A stretch of DNA of 9,649 bases from Mageeibacillus sp. UBA5747 (GTDB lineage Bacteria > Bacillota > Clostridia > Saccharofermentanales > UBA5734), in the NCBI GenBank assembly GCA_002419145.1, contig DIFN01000067.1:1-9649 (forward strand), read 5' to 3'. The notes below the pieces were generated by a model. That model worked only from the letters and a program-made list of their open reading frames with translations. It did no database searches and had not been told where the DNA came from. The position numbers and the translations under genes are program-made. This document shows, piece by piece, positions 1-7,158 of the stretch. Numbering within the stretch: position 1 is the stretch's first letter; each line of letters begins with the position of its first letter.

Positions 1-725
1 GCTTCGCCGATCACAAGATCTTCTGGTGTGGTCATTTTGATGTTGGTGTAGTCACCTGCCACCAGCCAGGTGGGCTGGCCGACTGCTTCCATGGCTGCCA
101 GGTCATCCGTGACCTGACGGCCATCTTTTTCGAGCTGCTCATAGGCGGACAGCAGCTGGGTGAAAAAGGCTCCTTGGGGCGTCTGCATGGCCCAGAGCCG
201 GCTGCGATCCAGAGTCTGTTCAATCTTGCCATCCAGACTGACAACCTTGATCGTGTCTTTGATCGGAACAGCAGCGCCACAGGCACCACCCTGCTCAACA
301 ATAGCAGCGATGCAGCGATCCAGGATTGCACCCGTGACAAAACAGCGCGCCCCATCATGGACAAGAACCATGCCTGCTGCTGCATCTGGCCGCATGGTCT
401 GGAGCTGGCGCAAGCCAGAAAGCACCGATGCCTGACGGGTTTCACCGCCATCGGCCAGAGCGATCAGCTTGCGCAGGTCAAAACGCTGGATCAACAGGGC
501 CATCGCTTCACTTTCTTCTGCAGCCGTTACGACCACGTACCCCATCACTTGGCTGTTCATCTCAAAAGCCAGCAAGGTCCGGATGATCAGAGGCAAGCCA
601 CCGACTTCGAGAAATTGCTTGTTATGGCCGGCTCCCATTCGGCTGCCACTGCCAGCGGCTGGAATGACTGCAAAAACGGGAACGTGTTGAGCAGATGTCG
701 GAGTTTCTAAGGTACGTCCGGTCAT
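1..725 (-). CDS. ispD: 2-C-methyl-D-erythritol 4-phosphate cytidylyltransferase, cut by the left edge
   Basis: This enzyme transfers CMP from CTP to methylerythritol 4-phosphate, the third step of the cytosolic MEP (non-mevalonate) isoprenoid pathway. The 241 complete codons in the window show the nucleotide-binding signature AAGSGSRMG (about residues 19-27) with NKQFL just after it, VHDGAR, VPIKDTIK, TPQGAF, VTDD, and the near-terminal NIKMTTPEDL. Family members are about 230-240 residues, so the gene is nearly complete, but no stop is reached; it could continue into an IspF domain, as bifunctional IspDF proteins do. The ATG at 725 has a GGAGG site at 735-739 that overlaps the end of radA, 15 bases upstream, so the two genes are probably co-transcribed and translationally coupled. 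A short unconserved N-terminal extension (TGRTLETPTSAQHVP) precedes the Rossmann core. Identification is by motif recognition. Confidence 0.93.
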   Translation of the reverse strand, partial: MTGRTLETPTSAQHVPVFAVIPAAGSGSRMGAGHNKQFLEVGGLPLIIRTLLAFEMNSQVMGYVVVTAAEESEAMALLIQRFDLRKLIALADGGETRQASVLSGLRQLQTMRPDAAAGMVLVHDGARCFVTGAILDRCIAAIVEQGGACGAAVPIKDTIKVVSLDGKIEQTLDRSRLWAMQTPQGAFFTQLLSAYEQLEKDGRQVTDDLAAMEAVGQPTWLVAGDYTNIKMTTPEDLVIGE

Positions 726-740
726 AGGGGTGTGCCTCCA

Positions 741-2153
741 TCATTCAAACAAAATATCGAGTGCTTCCGTCATCCGGTCGATGTAATAGATCTCGCACGA
801 ATCAGGCAGTTTGGCTTTGGCCAGGGCGGTTCGGCCACTAGCCGGGACCAGGAAATTATCAAATCCTAGCCGGCTGGCCTCGGAAATCCGGCGGTCGAGC
901 TGGCTGACTGCCCGCACTTCGCCCGCCAGGCCGATCTCACCCAGGATGATTGTCTGCGCTTTGACTGGCCGGTTCTTGACGCTCGAGATGACCGCACTGA
1001 CGATGGCCAAATCAGCTGCGGTCTCAGCAATTTTCAGGCCACCGACGACATTGATGTAGGCATCGAGATTGTTAAGTCCCAGGCCAAGCTTTTTCTCGAC
1101 GACGGCCAGCAGCATGGAGAGACGGTTGCGCTCAATACCCTGGGCCATGCGCAGGGGCGTCGCATAGGTGGTCGCATTGAGCAGTGCCTGCAGTTCGACC
1201 AAAAGCGGTCGTGTACCTTCGAGACAAGCGGTGATCACCGATCCGGGTACGGACAGGGGACGGCCATTGAGCAGGGCTTGCGAGGCATTGGCCACACAGG
1301 TCAGGCCGGTATCGCTCATTTCAAACAGTCCCAGCTCATCCGTCGCACCGAAGCGGTTCTTGACCGCGCGCAGCATGCGGATGTCCTGGTGGCGTTCCCC
1401 TTCAAAGTACAAGACCGTGTCCACCATATGCTCAAGCACGCGAGGCCCAGCGATCGCGCCATCTTTGGTGACGTGGCCGACCAGAACAATCGTGATGCCC
1501 AGGTTCTTGGCCAAGCGCAAAAGACCGGCCGCAGCTTCACGGACCTGACTGACACTGCCGGGCGCGGAGCTGATCTCCTCCACATACAGGGTCTGGATCG
1601 AATCGACGATCGCCAGTTGGGGACGATTCTTTTCCAGCGCCGCGGCAACGGTTTCAAAATCTGTTGCAGCGAGCAGCTGAACCCGGTCGGCTGGTGTGCC
1701 CAGACGGTCGGCACGCAGTCTTATCTGCTCAGGCGATTCTTCGCCGGAAATGTAGAGCGTCTTCGTTTCTGCAGGGAGAAGTCCGAGGACCTGCAAGAGC
1801 AAAGTCGATTTGCCAATGCCCGGGTCCCCGCCCAAAAGGATCAGGGAACCACGGACAAAACCGCCGCCCAGGACCCGGTCGAGTTCGGAAAGACCGCTGG
1901 AGAGGCGGGTCTTACGGTCGGCGACGACCTGGCCAAGATTGATTACGTCTGTTTTGCCAGACAAAGCGGAATGCGCTGTGCTGTCATCACCGAGCCAGCT
2001 GGTGCGCCGTGACGGTTTCGTCGTAGGAGAACCTGTGACAACTCGCTCCTCGACCAGTGTATTCCAGGCACCACAACCGGGACATTTGCCCAGCCAGCCA
2101 CTCGTTTCGTGGCCGCATTCCGTACAAAAAAAGCGGGTCTTGGCTTTGGTCAT
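741..2153 (-). CDS. radA: DNA repair protein RadA (Sms)
   Basis: RadA is a cytosolic RecA-like ATPase that helps process recombination intermediates by promoting branch migration. The 470 residues show the complete family layout: an N-terminal four-cysteine zinc finger (C10, C13, C24, C27), Walker A GDPGIGKS (109-116, K115), Walker B-type LAIVDS (180-185), the RadA-specific KNRFG motif (265-269), and a Lon-protease-like C-terminal domain from about residue 290. Usual length is about 450-460, so it is full length. The ATG at 2153 is supported by AAAGGAGA at 2161-2168. ispD follows 15 bases after the stop. In many Firmicutes disA lies between radA and ispD; here it is absent. Nothing suggests loss of function. 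Confidence 0.97.
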   Translation of the reverse strand: MTKAKTRFFCTECGHETSGWLGKCPGCGAWNTLVEERVVTGSPTTKPSRRTSWLGDDSTAHSALSGKTDVINLGQVVADRKTRLSSGLSELDRVLGGGFVRGSLILLGGDPGIGKSTLLLQVLGLLPAETKTLYISGEESPEQIRLRADRLGTPADRVQLLAATDFETVAAALEKNRPQLAIVDSIQTLYVEEISSAPGSVSQVREAAAGLLRLAKNLGITIVLVGHVTKDGAIAGPRVLEHMVDTVLYFEGERHQDIRMLRAVKNRFGATDELGLFEMSDTGLTCVANASQALLNGRPLSVPGSVITACLEGTRPLLVELQALLNATTYATPLRMAQGIERNRLSMLLAVVEKKLGLGLNNLDAYINVVGGLKIAETAADLAIVSAVISSVKNRPVKAQTIILGEIGLAGEVRAVSQLDRRISEASRLGFDNFLVPASGRTALAKAKLPDSCEIYYIDRMTEALDILFE

Positions 2154-2164
2154 CGGGGGATCTC

Positions 2165-2216
2165 CTTTACGGGTCTAGAGTATTTTCATTATAATGGTTA
2201 TGCACTCGGATAGAAA
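2165..2216. promoter_or_regulatory. Divergent promoter region with a shared palindromic -10 box
   Basis: The 86 bases between the divergent radA and araD starts contain ATTATAAT at 2188-2195, which is its own reverse complement. It gives a perfect TATAAT at 2190-2195 on the plus strand and another at 2193-2188 on the minus strand. No good -35 box sits at the standard distance on either strand: TTACGG at 2167-2172 is the plus-strand candidate and TTTCTA (2216-2211) the minus-strand one. The -10 calls are seen directly; bidirectional use is inferred. Confidence 0.6.
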
Positions 2217-2239
2217 ACCCATCAAGGAGGATCCACCTT

Positions 2240-2941
2240 ATGGAACGTCTGATCGAACAAGTCCTTATTGCCAACCGCGAACTGCCGGCTCACCAGCTGG
2301 TCCTCTATACCTGGGGCAATGTCAGTGCCATCGATCGAGAGCAAGGCCTGATCGCGATCAAGCCGAGCGGCATCCCCTATGAAAAGCTTCTAGCCCGCCA
2401 CATCGTCGTCCTCGATCTCGAGGGCAAGGTGGTGCGCGGCACGTATCGCCCCAGCAGCGATACCGCTACCCACCTGGCCCTGTACCGCCGCTACCCAGAC
2501 ATTGGCGGCATCGTGCACACACGCTCCCGTTGGGCGACGATCTGGGCCCAGGCCGAACTAGACCTGCCAGCTTATGGCACCAGCCATGCCGACCATTTCT
2601 ATGGCACGATCCCTTGTACCCGGCCTCTGACCGCCGAAGAAATCCATACCGACTACGAAAGCAATATTGGCAAGGTCATTCTCGAGACCTTTGATGAGCG
2701 CCAGCTCGACCCGACCACTGTTCCCGCAGTTCTGGTCGCTGATCATGGCCCCTATTCCTGGGGCCGCGACGCCGATGAGGCAGTCGTCAATGCCGTCGTC
2801 CTCGAAGAATGTGCTATGATGGCCTGGCATACCCGTATGATCCAGCCGGAAGTCCAACCGATTCTGGGCGACCTTTTGGACAAACATTACTTGAGAAAAC
2901 ATGGCAAAACTGCCTATTACGGCCAAAAACAGAAAGGCTGA
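2240..2941 (+). CDS. araD: L-ribulose-5-phosphate 4-epimerase family protein with an altered zinc site
   Basis: AraD interconverts L-ribulose 5-phosphate and D-xylulose 5-phosphate by a retro-aldol mechanism with a bound zinc ion, feeding arabinose or related sugars into the pentose phosphate pathway in the cytosol. At 233 residues it aligns with E. coli AraD (231 aa) at a constant offset of two: TWGNVSA, IKPSG, PSSDT (D74), GGIVH (H93), SHADHFYGTIPCTR (catalytic D118), DHGPYSWG (H169), and KHYLRKHG plus AYYGQ (H216, Y227). The exception is the second ligand of the HTH motif: E. coli His97 corresponds here to R95 (codon CGC), in HTRSRW. Paralogues UlaF and SgaE have the same reaction and cannot be excluded. 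The ATG at 2240 has AAGGAGG at 2224-2230. The acyl-CoA synthetase starts 4 bases after the stop. Family assignment is firm; activity is uncertain because of R95. Confidence 0.9.
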   Translation: MERLIEQVLIANRELPAHQLVLYTWGNVSAIDREQGLIAIKPSGIPYEKLLARHIVVLDLEGKVVRGTYRPSSDTATHLALYRRYPDIGGIVHTRSRWATIWAQAELDLPAYGTSHADHFYGTIPCTRPLTAEEIHTDYESNIGKVILETFDERQLDPTTVPAVLVADHGPYSWGRDADEAVVNAVVLEECAMMAWHTRMIQPEVQPILGDLLDKHYLRKHGKTAYYGQKQKG

Positions 2942-2945
2942 CCCT

Positions 2946-4733
2946 ATGAATCCTGCCCAAACGAAGATTCCGACACCTTGGACGGCCCATTACGACCCCT
3001 GGTTCAAGCCCCATCTGGACTATCCGGACCTGACCTTGTATGAGCTATTCCTCAAGGCGGCCAACCGCTTCCCGGATTATCCAGCCCTGACTTATTTTGG
3101 CCGGAGCTTCTCGTATCTGGCCGTGCATGAGAAAGTTGAAGAAGCAGCCGAAGCCCTGACGGTCCTGGGTTTCAAGCCCGGTCAGGTTGCCACGATCTGC
3201 CTGCCCAATGTGCCCCAGGCTGTCGTGATTTTCTATGCGATCAACCGTCTGGGTGGAATCTGCAACATGGTCCACCCCCTCTCGCCGCCGGAGGAATTGC
3301 AGCACTTCCTGCGCACCGCAGAATCAGATTATCTGATCATTCTCGACGCCTTGCTGCCCAAGCATCTCAACATGCTGTCCCAGGTGGGCCTGCGCAAAGT
3401 CATTGCCTGCTCGGTAGCCGATGACATGAAACCGCTGAATCGTGTACTTTTCAAACTGACTAAGGGACGCAAGATCAAACCGGTCCCCGGCGACTCGACG
3501 TATATCCAATGGCAGGACTTCCTTGCTCTCGGCCAGCGTGACCCCTCTCAAGTCTTTGCCGACCGCAAACCGTATGAACGCATGATCGACCCCAAAGCCT
3601 GCGCTGTCTACCTCCACAGCGGGGGCACCACTGGAGAGCCGAAGACGATCATGCTCTCCTCATTCAATTTCAATGCCCTGGCGATCCAAGGCCCCCAGAT
3701 CAGCGGCCAGGCCAATGATGACCGGTTTGATCCCAAGGGCTTGGCGATGGTTATGATCCTGCCAATGTTTCATGGCTTTGGCCTCTGCATGGGCATGCAC
3801 ACGATGCTGGCCAATGGCATACGCTGCATCCTGGTGCCGCAATTCTCGCCTGACATCCTGGCTCAAGTCATTTTACAGGAAAAACCCAGCTTTATTGCAG
3901 CTGTCCCGACCTTGTATGAAGGGATACTCAGAAACCACCACCTGAAAAATGCCGACCTGTCCTGCCTGAAAGCGGTCTTCTGTGGGGGTGATACCCTGAC
4001 GGCTGATCTCAAGAATCGCTTCGATACGTTCATCCAGGCCCGCGGCGCTGCCTGCTCGTTGCGCGAAGGCTATGGCCTGACCGAGACGGTCACGGTTTGT
4101 GCTGTCAATCCCCAGCTCCAAGCCCGGGCCGAAACAGTCGGCTTGCCCTTGTCCGATGTCCTGATGAAAGTCATCGATCCCCAGACTCTGGCCACCGTCC
4201 CCAACGGGCAGGACGGTGAATTTTGTATCCACGCTCCGACCCGGATGATCGGCTACCTCCATGATGAGGCCGCCACTGCCCAGACGATCCGCATCCATGC
4301 CGACGGCCTCGACTGGGTCCATACCGGCGACTATGGTTTTATGGACGATGACGGTTATTTTCATTTCAAACAGCGCATTAAACGCATCCTCAAAGTCTCC
4401 GGTGTGCCGGTCTTCCCATCCCAGGTCGAAGACGTCATCTCCAGTGTGCCCGGTGTCCGCCTGGCCTGCGCCATCGGAATCCCACACCCCTACAAGATGC
4501 AGATCGTCAAAGCCTTCGTTGTGCCGGAACATTCTCATGCCGACACGGAGCAGCTGCGCACCCAGATCCTGCAAAAATGCGAGCAAGCCCTGATCCCCTA
4601 CGCCATCCCTAAGGAATTTGAGTTCCGTGATGACCTGCCGCGCACCAAGGTGGGCAAGATCGATTTTATCGAGCTCGAGCGTCAGGAACTGGCGAAAATG
4701 GAAGCTGCCAAAGGCTCGGAAAACAAGGTTTGA
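2946..4733 (+). CDS. AMP-forming acyl-CoA synthetase (long-chain fatty acid-CoA ligase type)
   Basis: The protein belongs to the ANL superfamily, which activates a carboxylic acid with ATP to an acyl-adenylate and passes the acyl group to CoA. Its 595 residues carry the standard motifs in order: P-loop HSGGTTGEPK (224-233), YGLTET (376-381), HTGDYGFMDDDGYFHF (459-474), the hinge RIKRILKVSG (477-486), and the C-terminal PRTKVGKIDF with catalytic K571. The hinge has Q in place of the usual G (KQRIKR). Length and motifs fit FadD-like enzymes, but the acyl chain cannot be deduced. I chose the ATG at 2946, preceded by GAAAGG at 2932-2937; an in-frame ATG at 2901 would add 15 residues but lies inside araD and has no good ribosome site. 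The 4-base gap to araD implies one transcript. There is no signal peptide, so a cytosolic or membrane-peripheral location is likely. Confidence 0.9.
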   Translation: MNPAQTKIPTPWTAHYDPWFKPHLDYPDLTLYELFLKAANRFPDYPALTYFGRSFSYLAVHEKVEEAAEALTVLGFKPGQVATICLPNVPQAVVIFYAINRLGGICNMVHPLSPPEELQHFLRTAESDYLIILDALLPKHLNMLSQVGLRKVIACSVADDMKPLNRVLFKLTKGRKIKPVPGDSTYIQWQDFLALGQRDPSQVFADRKPYERMIDPKACAVYLHSGGTTGEPKTIMLSSFNFNALAIQGPQISGQANDDRFDPKGLAMVMILPMFHGFGLCMGMHTMLANGIRCILVPQFSPDILAQVILQEKPSFIAAVPTLYEGILRNHHLKNADLSCLKAVFCGGDTLTADLKNRFDTFIQARGAACSLREGYGLTETVTVCAVNPQLQARAETVGLPLSDVLMKVIDPQTLATVPNGQDGEFCIHAPTRMIGYLHDEAATAQTIRIHADGLDWVHTGDYGFMDDDGYFHFKQRIKRILKVSGVPVFPSQVEDVISSVPGVRLACAIGIPHPYKMQIVKAFVVPEHSHADTEQLRTQILQKCEQALIPYAIPKEFEFRDDLPRTKVGKIDFIELERQELAKMEAAKGSENKV

Positions 4734-4752
4734 AGCTGGTTAGAGTGATTTT

Positions 4753-4848
4753 TGTCAAGTTTAGCAGCAACACCATCCCGGCAGTGGAATGAGCGCTGAA
4801 CCGGCACGAAATGGGCCCCGAATCGAACCGAACCGGCACGGAATGACC
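4753..4848. repeat. Short imperfect direct repeats, possibly a solo IS21-like end
   Basis: Three related units of the form CCGGCA-x-x-GAATG occur at 4778-4793, 4801-4816 and 4833-4848, the last two each preceded by GAA. A TGTCAAG lies at 4753, before the first. IS21-family elements begin with TGT and carry several subterminal direct repeats, so this may be the remaining end of a lost copy. No transposase of that family and no inverted second copy is present in the window. The repeats are seen directly; the family is inferred. No convincing terminator for the preceding operon is visible here. AACCGGC (4831-4837) can pair with GCCGGTT (4856-4862), but no T-run follows. Confidence 0.4.
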
Positions 4849-4860
4849 CCATCAAGCCGG

Positions 4861-4889
4861 TTGACAGTCTCCTGCCAGCCCCCTATAAT
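4861..4889 (+). promoter_or_regulatory. Consensus sigma-70-type promoter for the tRNA gene
   Basis: TTGACA at 4861-4866 and TATAAT at 4884-4889 match the consensus exactly, with the ideal 17-base spacer. Transcription would start near 4896, about 12 bases before the mature tRNA 5' end at 4908. A box pair this perfect suits a strongly expressed stable RNA. Confidence 0.9.
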
Positions 4890-4907
4890 AGCCATGTTAC
4901 CCATCTC

Positions 4908-4983
<76 letters not shown>

Positions 4984-5010
4984 CAAATTGTCTGAAAAGT
5001 TAGACACGAA

Positions 5011-5046
5011 GCGAAAAAGCACTGAAAATCAGTGCTTTTTTCGCGT
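5011..5046 (+). terminator. Intrinsic terminator of the tRNA-Ala unit
   Basis: A long hairpin, with left arm GCGAAAAAGCACTGA (5011-5025), loop AAA (5026-5028) and right arm from 5029 to 5044. The core GCACTGA/TCAGTGC is perfect, and the A-run pairs with a T-run one base longer (5036-5041). The T-run supplies the uridine tract. It lies 27 bases after the tRNA CCA. Confidence 0.88.
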
Positions 5047-5237
5047 TTTCCGATGGTCTTTTCTATCCCTCGGCAGAGCAGATATCTTGCATCGTGGTAC
5101 CATTTGACGGTCCCAAATCGGTGTTCCGCCAGGCACATTCGTTTTTTGAGAATTGCATTGTCACTGCGGATGCAGATCTGGACTTTCTTTTTCACCAGAT
5201 CTTGGCGATCCAGCGTGTGATTGAATGAACTAATCAC
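5043..5237 (-). pseudogene. C-terminal relic of an IS1182-type transposase
   Basis: About 65 codons resemble the end of IS1182-family DDE transposases: DNAILKKRMCLAEHRFGTVK followed by WYHDARYLLCRGIEK, matching the family pattern of K-K-R-x-x-x-EH-x-FGT-x-K, then a YLL-x-RG-x-EK segment. The usual continuation (an SFLAYNLKRAI-like helix) is missing; the reading frame runs instead into the tRNA terminator and antisense tRNA. The N-terminal several hundred residues are absent too, so this is a fragment that cannot be active. The ATG at 5237 is just the first in the open frame. The family call is from motif memory and moderately sure; the relic status is clear. Confidence 0.65.
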
Positions 5238-5427
5238 ACCTTTTCGGATATTCAGGTATATTGATCGATCTCCACTGCCAGCTTAGTGTTCAGTGACTCG
5301 AACAGCTCGACCTGTTTCTTGCGGCAGTTACATATCATCCACACATCGCGTCTCTTATCAGCCTTGACCATGCGGGCATCAAAAAGGCAGTCCTGAGCAC
5401 TTTTGCCCTTTACAGCCTTAGCAGCAT
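5238..5427. other. Unassigned stretch between two transposase sequences
   Basis: No complete gene is visible. On the minus strand a 58-codon open stretch runs from 5428 to a TGA at 5254-5252, immediately after the IS1634 transposase stop and in the same frame. It contains CLFDARMVKADKRRDVW and KKQVELFESLN, which I do not recognise. It may be a decayed piece of the host sequence or of the IS1182-type relic, which lies in a different frame just downstream. Confidence 0.4.
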
Positions 5428-5452
5428 CCTAGATTCCTGAAACATGTAACGA
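5428..5452 (+). repeat. Left terminal inverted repeat of the IS1634-family element
   Basis: The sequence runs CCTAGATTCC, six diverged bases, ATGTAACGA; its inverse is at 7159-7183. The outer 10 and inner 9 positions match exactly and 3 of the middle 6 match. The transposase stop codon and its last residues (SLHVSGI) are encoded inside this repeat. Confidence 0.85.
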
Positions 5453-7051
5453 GGGCGGATTGACGCCCATCAACGTGAACAGCTCGATCTGCTTTTTAGT
5501 CATCTCGCCCCACCGTTTGACCTTGCCTTTCTGCTCAAAACATTCGATGACATCAAACTCGTCCAGCAGCCCCTGTAGGGTGTACTTCTTGAACAGGTCT
5601 GCATCCTGCATCTTTTTCTTGATATAGGAAAGGTAGATCAGTGCGATAAACTCTACAAACATCTTGCCATCGAGACTTTGTTCGGAAGAAACCAAGGTCC
5701 TGCGCAGATTGAGCCGCTCCTTGAGGTTGCCAAATGCCTTTTCCACCAGGTCCTTGTTTCGATAGATCTCCAGGGCACGAATAGGATCCTTGATGTCATT
5801 GCTGATTAAGGCGAAATATCCGTAATTTTTTTTAGCCTCATCAATGGCTTCTTGTTTGGGGGTGATCTTGATACCACGGACTGGCGTCTTTGTGACTTCA
5901 AAGTACTTCTTGTAGTCCTCGTCGTGCTCAGGCTTGGGTTTGCCACTTTCCAGCTCCTGCTGCAAGTTAATCAGCAACAAGTTGTGCTTCTTTTCATCCT
6001 CGACCGCCTTTTCGCTATTGAAAAACAAATGAAGGTACATCCTTCGTTCCTGCTTGATCGGGTCTCCCTTGTTCGGCCGTTCCTGCTTGTATCTCCAAAT
6101 GATGCTTGACGTTTGGGCGTACAGCTCATATCGCTGGTCATAGTTTTCCCAGTTGCGAATCGTTGCCCGGACTTTATTCAGTTCCTGTTTGACATAAGTC
6201 AAATTCAGCTTGGTCGCCATAATGAACTTCAAATGGTCCCGGAACAGGGCATTGACGTTCTCTTCGCTGTAAAATCCCCGATCCATGACCAGCTTGATCT
6301 TCTGGCAGCCCAGATAATCCAGATCAGCCAGCAGGTTGCGGACGGTTTTGACATCCGGGATATTGCCAGCCAGCTTGCGATAGTAGAAGGGCAGCCCGGA
6401 CTCCTGTCCATACAAAAGTGCCAAATTGATCTGGGCCAGCGGGTCATGTTCTTTGTTCAAACCATACTTGAACTGAGCCAGTGTGTTGGAATAGCTCGAA
6501 ATGGAGGTGATGTCATACGCCCAATATTCTTTCTCAACCCGGCGCTTGCCTTGCCGCTCAAAAAATTGAGTGCGCTTTTCTTCGGTGATCGAGGCGAACA
6601 ATTCGCTGCTTCTCTGCGATGGGATATCCCGTCCGAACGGGTGCTTGTGCAGCGCAGCCCACTTGGGAAACCGGCTCAACGGATTGTTGTCTTCCAGAAT
6701 AAGGTAATAGGCAATGGACAAAACCTGTCGATAGAATTCTGGAAAGCAATGCTTAAGATCGGTTGTAATTCCCAAATTCTTACCAATCTCGTCAAACAGA
6801 TGCGTGGCTCCGCCGAAAAATCCGGCCGTCTGAGTGGTCGGCACCGGTCCGGGTTTTGTCGAGGTGTCAGGAATGAAAGCCTTGGGTTTGGTCTTGCGAG
6901 TGGGAATGACATTTCCGGTCTCAGGGTCAACTTTTCCAATGCAAACCCGCCTGGCCCGGGACTGCTGCTTGGCCTTGTCCCAGTAGGAAACGGATTCATA
7001 AACGTAGGTGATACCGGTAGTCTTATTGGTCTGCCTCACAGTAGCCGCCAT
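5429..7051 (-). CDS. IS1634-family DDE transposase
   Basis: This 540-residue enzyme would cut and join the ends of its own element. Putative catalytic acidic residues stand in recognisable blocks: D180 in YWAYDITSISSYS, D257 in LVMDRGFYSEENV, and E437 in the IS4-type block IYRNKDLVEKAFGNLK (Y-x-x-R-x-x-x-x-x-E-K pattern). Between the second and third blocks lies a lysine- and glutamate-rich insertion (about 285-400), usual for this family. The length is normal (about 500-600) and there is no internal stop or frameshift. The ATG at 7051 has GGAGG at 7060-7064 with an 8-base spacing. A possible promoter lies at 7081-7108, inside the element. The last codons overlap the left terminal repeat. The gene looks intact. 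Confidence 0.93.
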   Translation of the reverse strand: MAATVRQTNKTTGITYVYESVSYWDKAKQQSRARRVCIGKVDPETGNVIPTRKTKPKAFIPDTSTKPGPVPTTQTAGFFGGATHLFDEIGKNLGITTDLKHCFPEFYRQVLSIAYYLILEDNNPLSRFPKWAALHKHPFGRDIPSQRSSELFASITEEKRTQFFERQGKRRVEKEYWAYDITSISSYSNTLAQFKYGLNKEHDPLAQINLALLYGQESGLPFYYRKLAGNIPDVKTVRNLLADLDYLGCQKIKLVMDRGFYSEENVNALFRDHLKFIMATKLNLTYVKQELNKVRATIRNWENYDQRYELYAQTSSIIWRYKQERPNKGDPIKQERRMYLHLFFNSEKAVEDEKKHNLLLINLQQELESGKPKPEHDEDYKKYFEVTKTPVRGIKITPKQEAIDEAKKNYGYFALISNDIKDPIRALEIYRNKDLVEKAFGNLKERLNLRRTLVSSEQSLDGKMFVEFIALIYLSYIKKKMQDADLFKKYTLQGLLDEFDVIECFEQKGKVKRWGEMTKKQIELFTLMGVNPPSLHVSGI

Positions 7052-7080
7052 CTTTCGTTCCTCCGGAATCTCGTTATTCT

Positions 7081-7108
7081 ATTGTATCTTGTAACGAGGT
7101 CTGGTTAA
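7081..7108 (-). promoter_or_regulatory. Possible transposase promoter
   Basis: On the minus strand, TTAACC (7108-7103) and TACAAT (7086-7081) are separated by 16 bases, followed by the GGAGG site and the transposase ATG at 7051. The match is moderate (4 of 6 and 5 of 6). A TGTAACGAGG copy at 7090-7099, also present next to the left repeat at 5445-5454, overlaps the spacer and might be a transposase binding site. Confidence 0.35.
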
Positions 7109-7158
7109 GTAAAAAACGGCTCTAAGCGCTGCTATTACTGGGTTTTAGGGTTAAAGTA

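Noticed and set aside
32..451. Minus-strand 139-codon frame in the left end
   Set aside because: It overlaps ispD in another frame, and ispD has continuous family motifs there.
1278..2012. Plus-strand 244-codon frame opposite radA
   Set aside because: Antisense to a complete, motif-rich gene; the product has no recognisable features.
2901..2945. Upstream ATG start for the acyl-CoA synthetase at 2901
   Set aside because: It lies inside araD without a good ribosome site; the ATG at 2946 has GAAAGG at the right distance.
3873..4586. Minus-strand 237-codon frame opposite the acyl-CoA synthetase
   Set aside because: Antisense shadow in G+C-rich coding DNA, with no ribosome site or family.
5011..5046. 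CRISPR or attachment-site repeat near the tRNA
   Set aside because: The symmetry here is a terminator hairpin, and no array of spaced repeats or copied tRNA end is present in the window.
6113..7108. Plus-strand 331-codon frame opposite the transposase
   Set aside because: Antisense to the conserved transposase and includes part of the element's upstream region.
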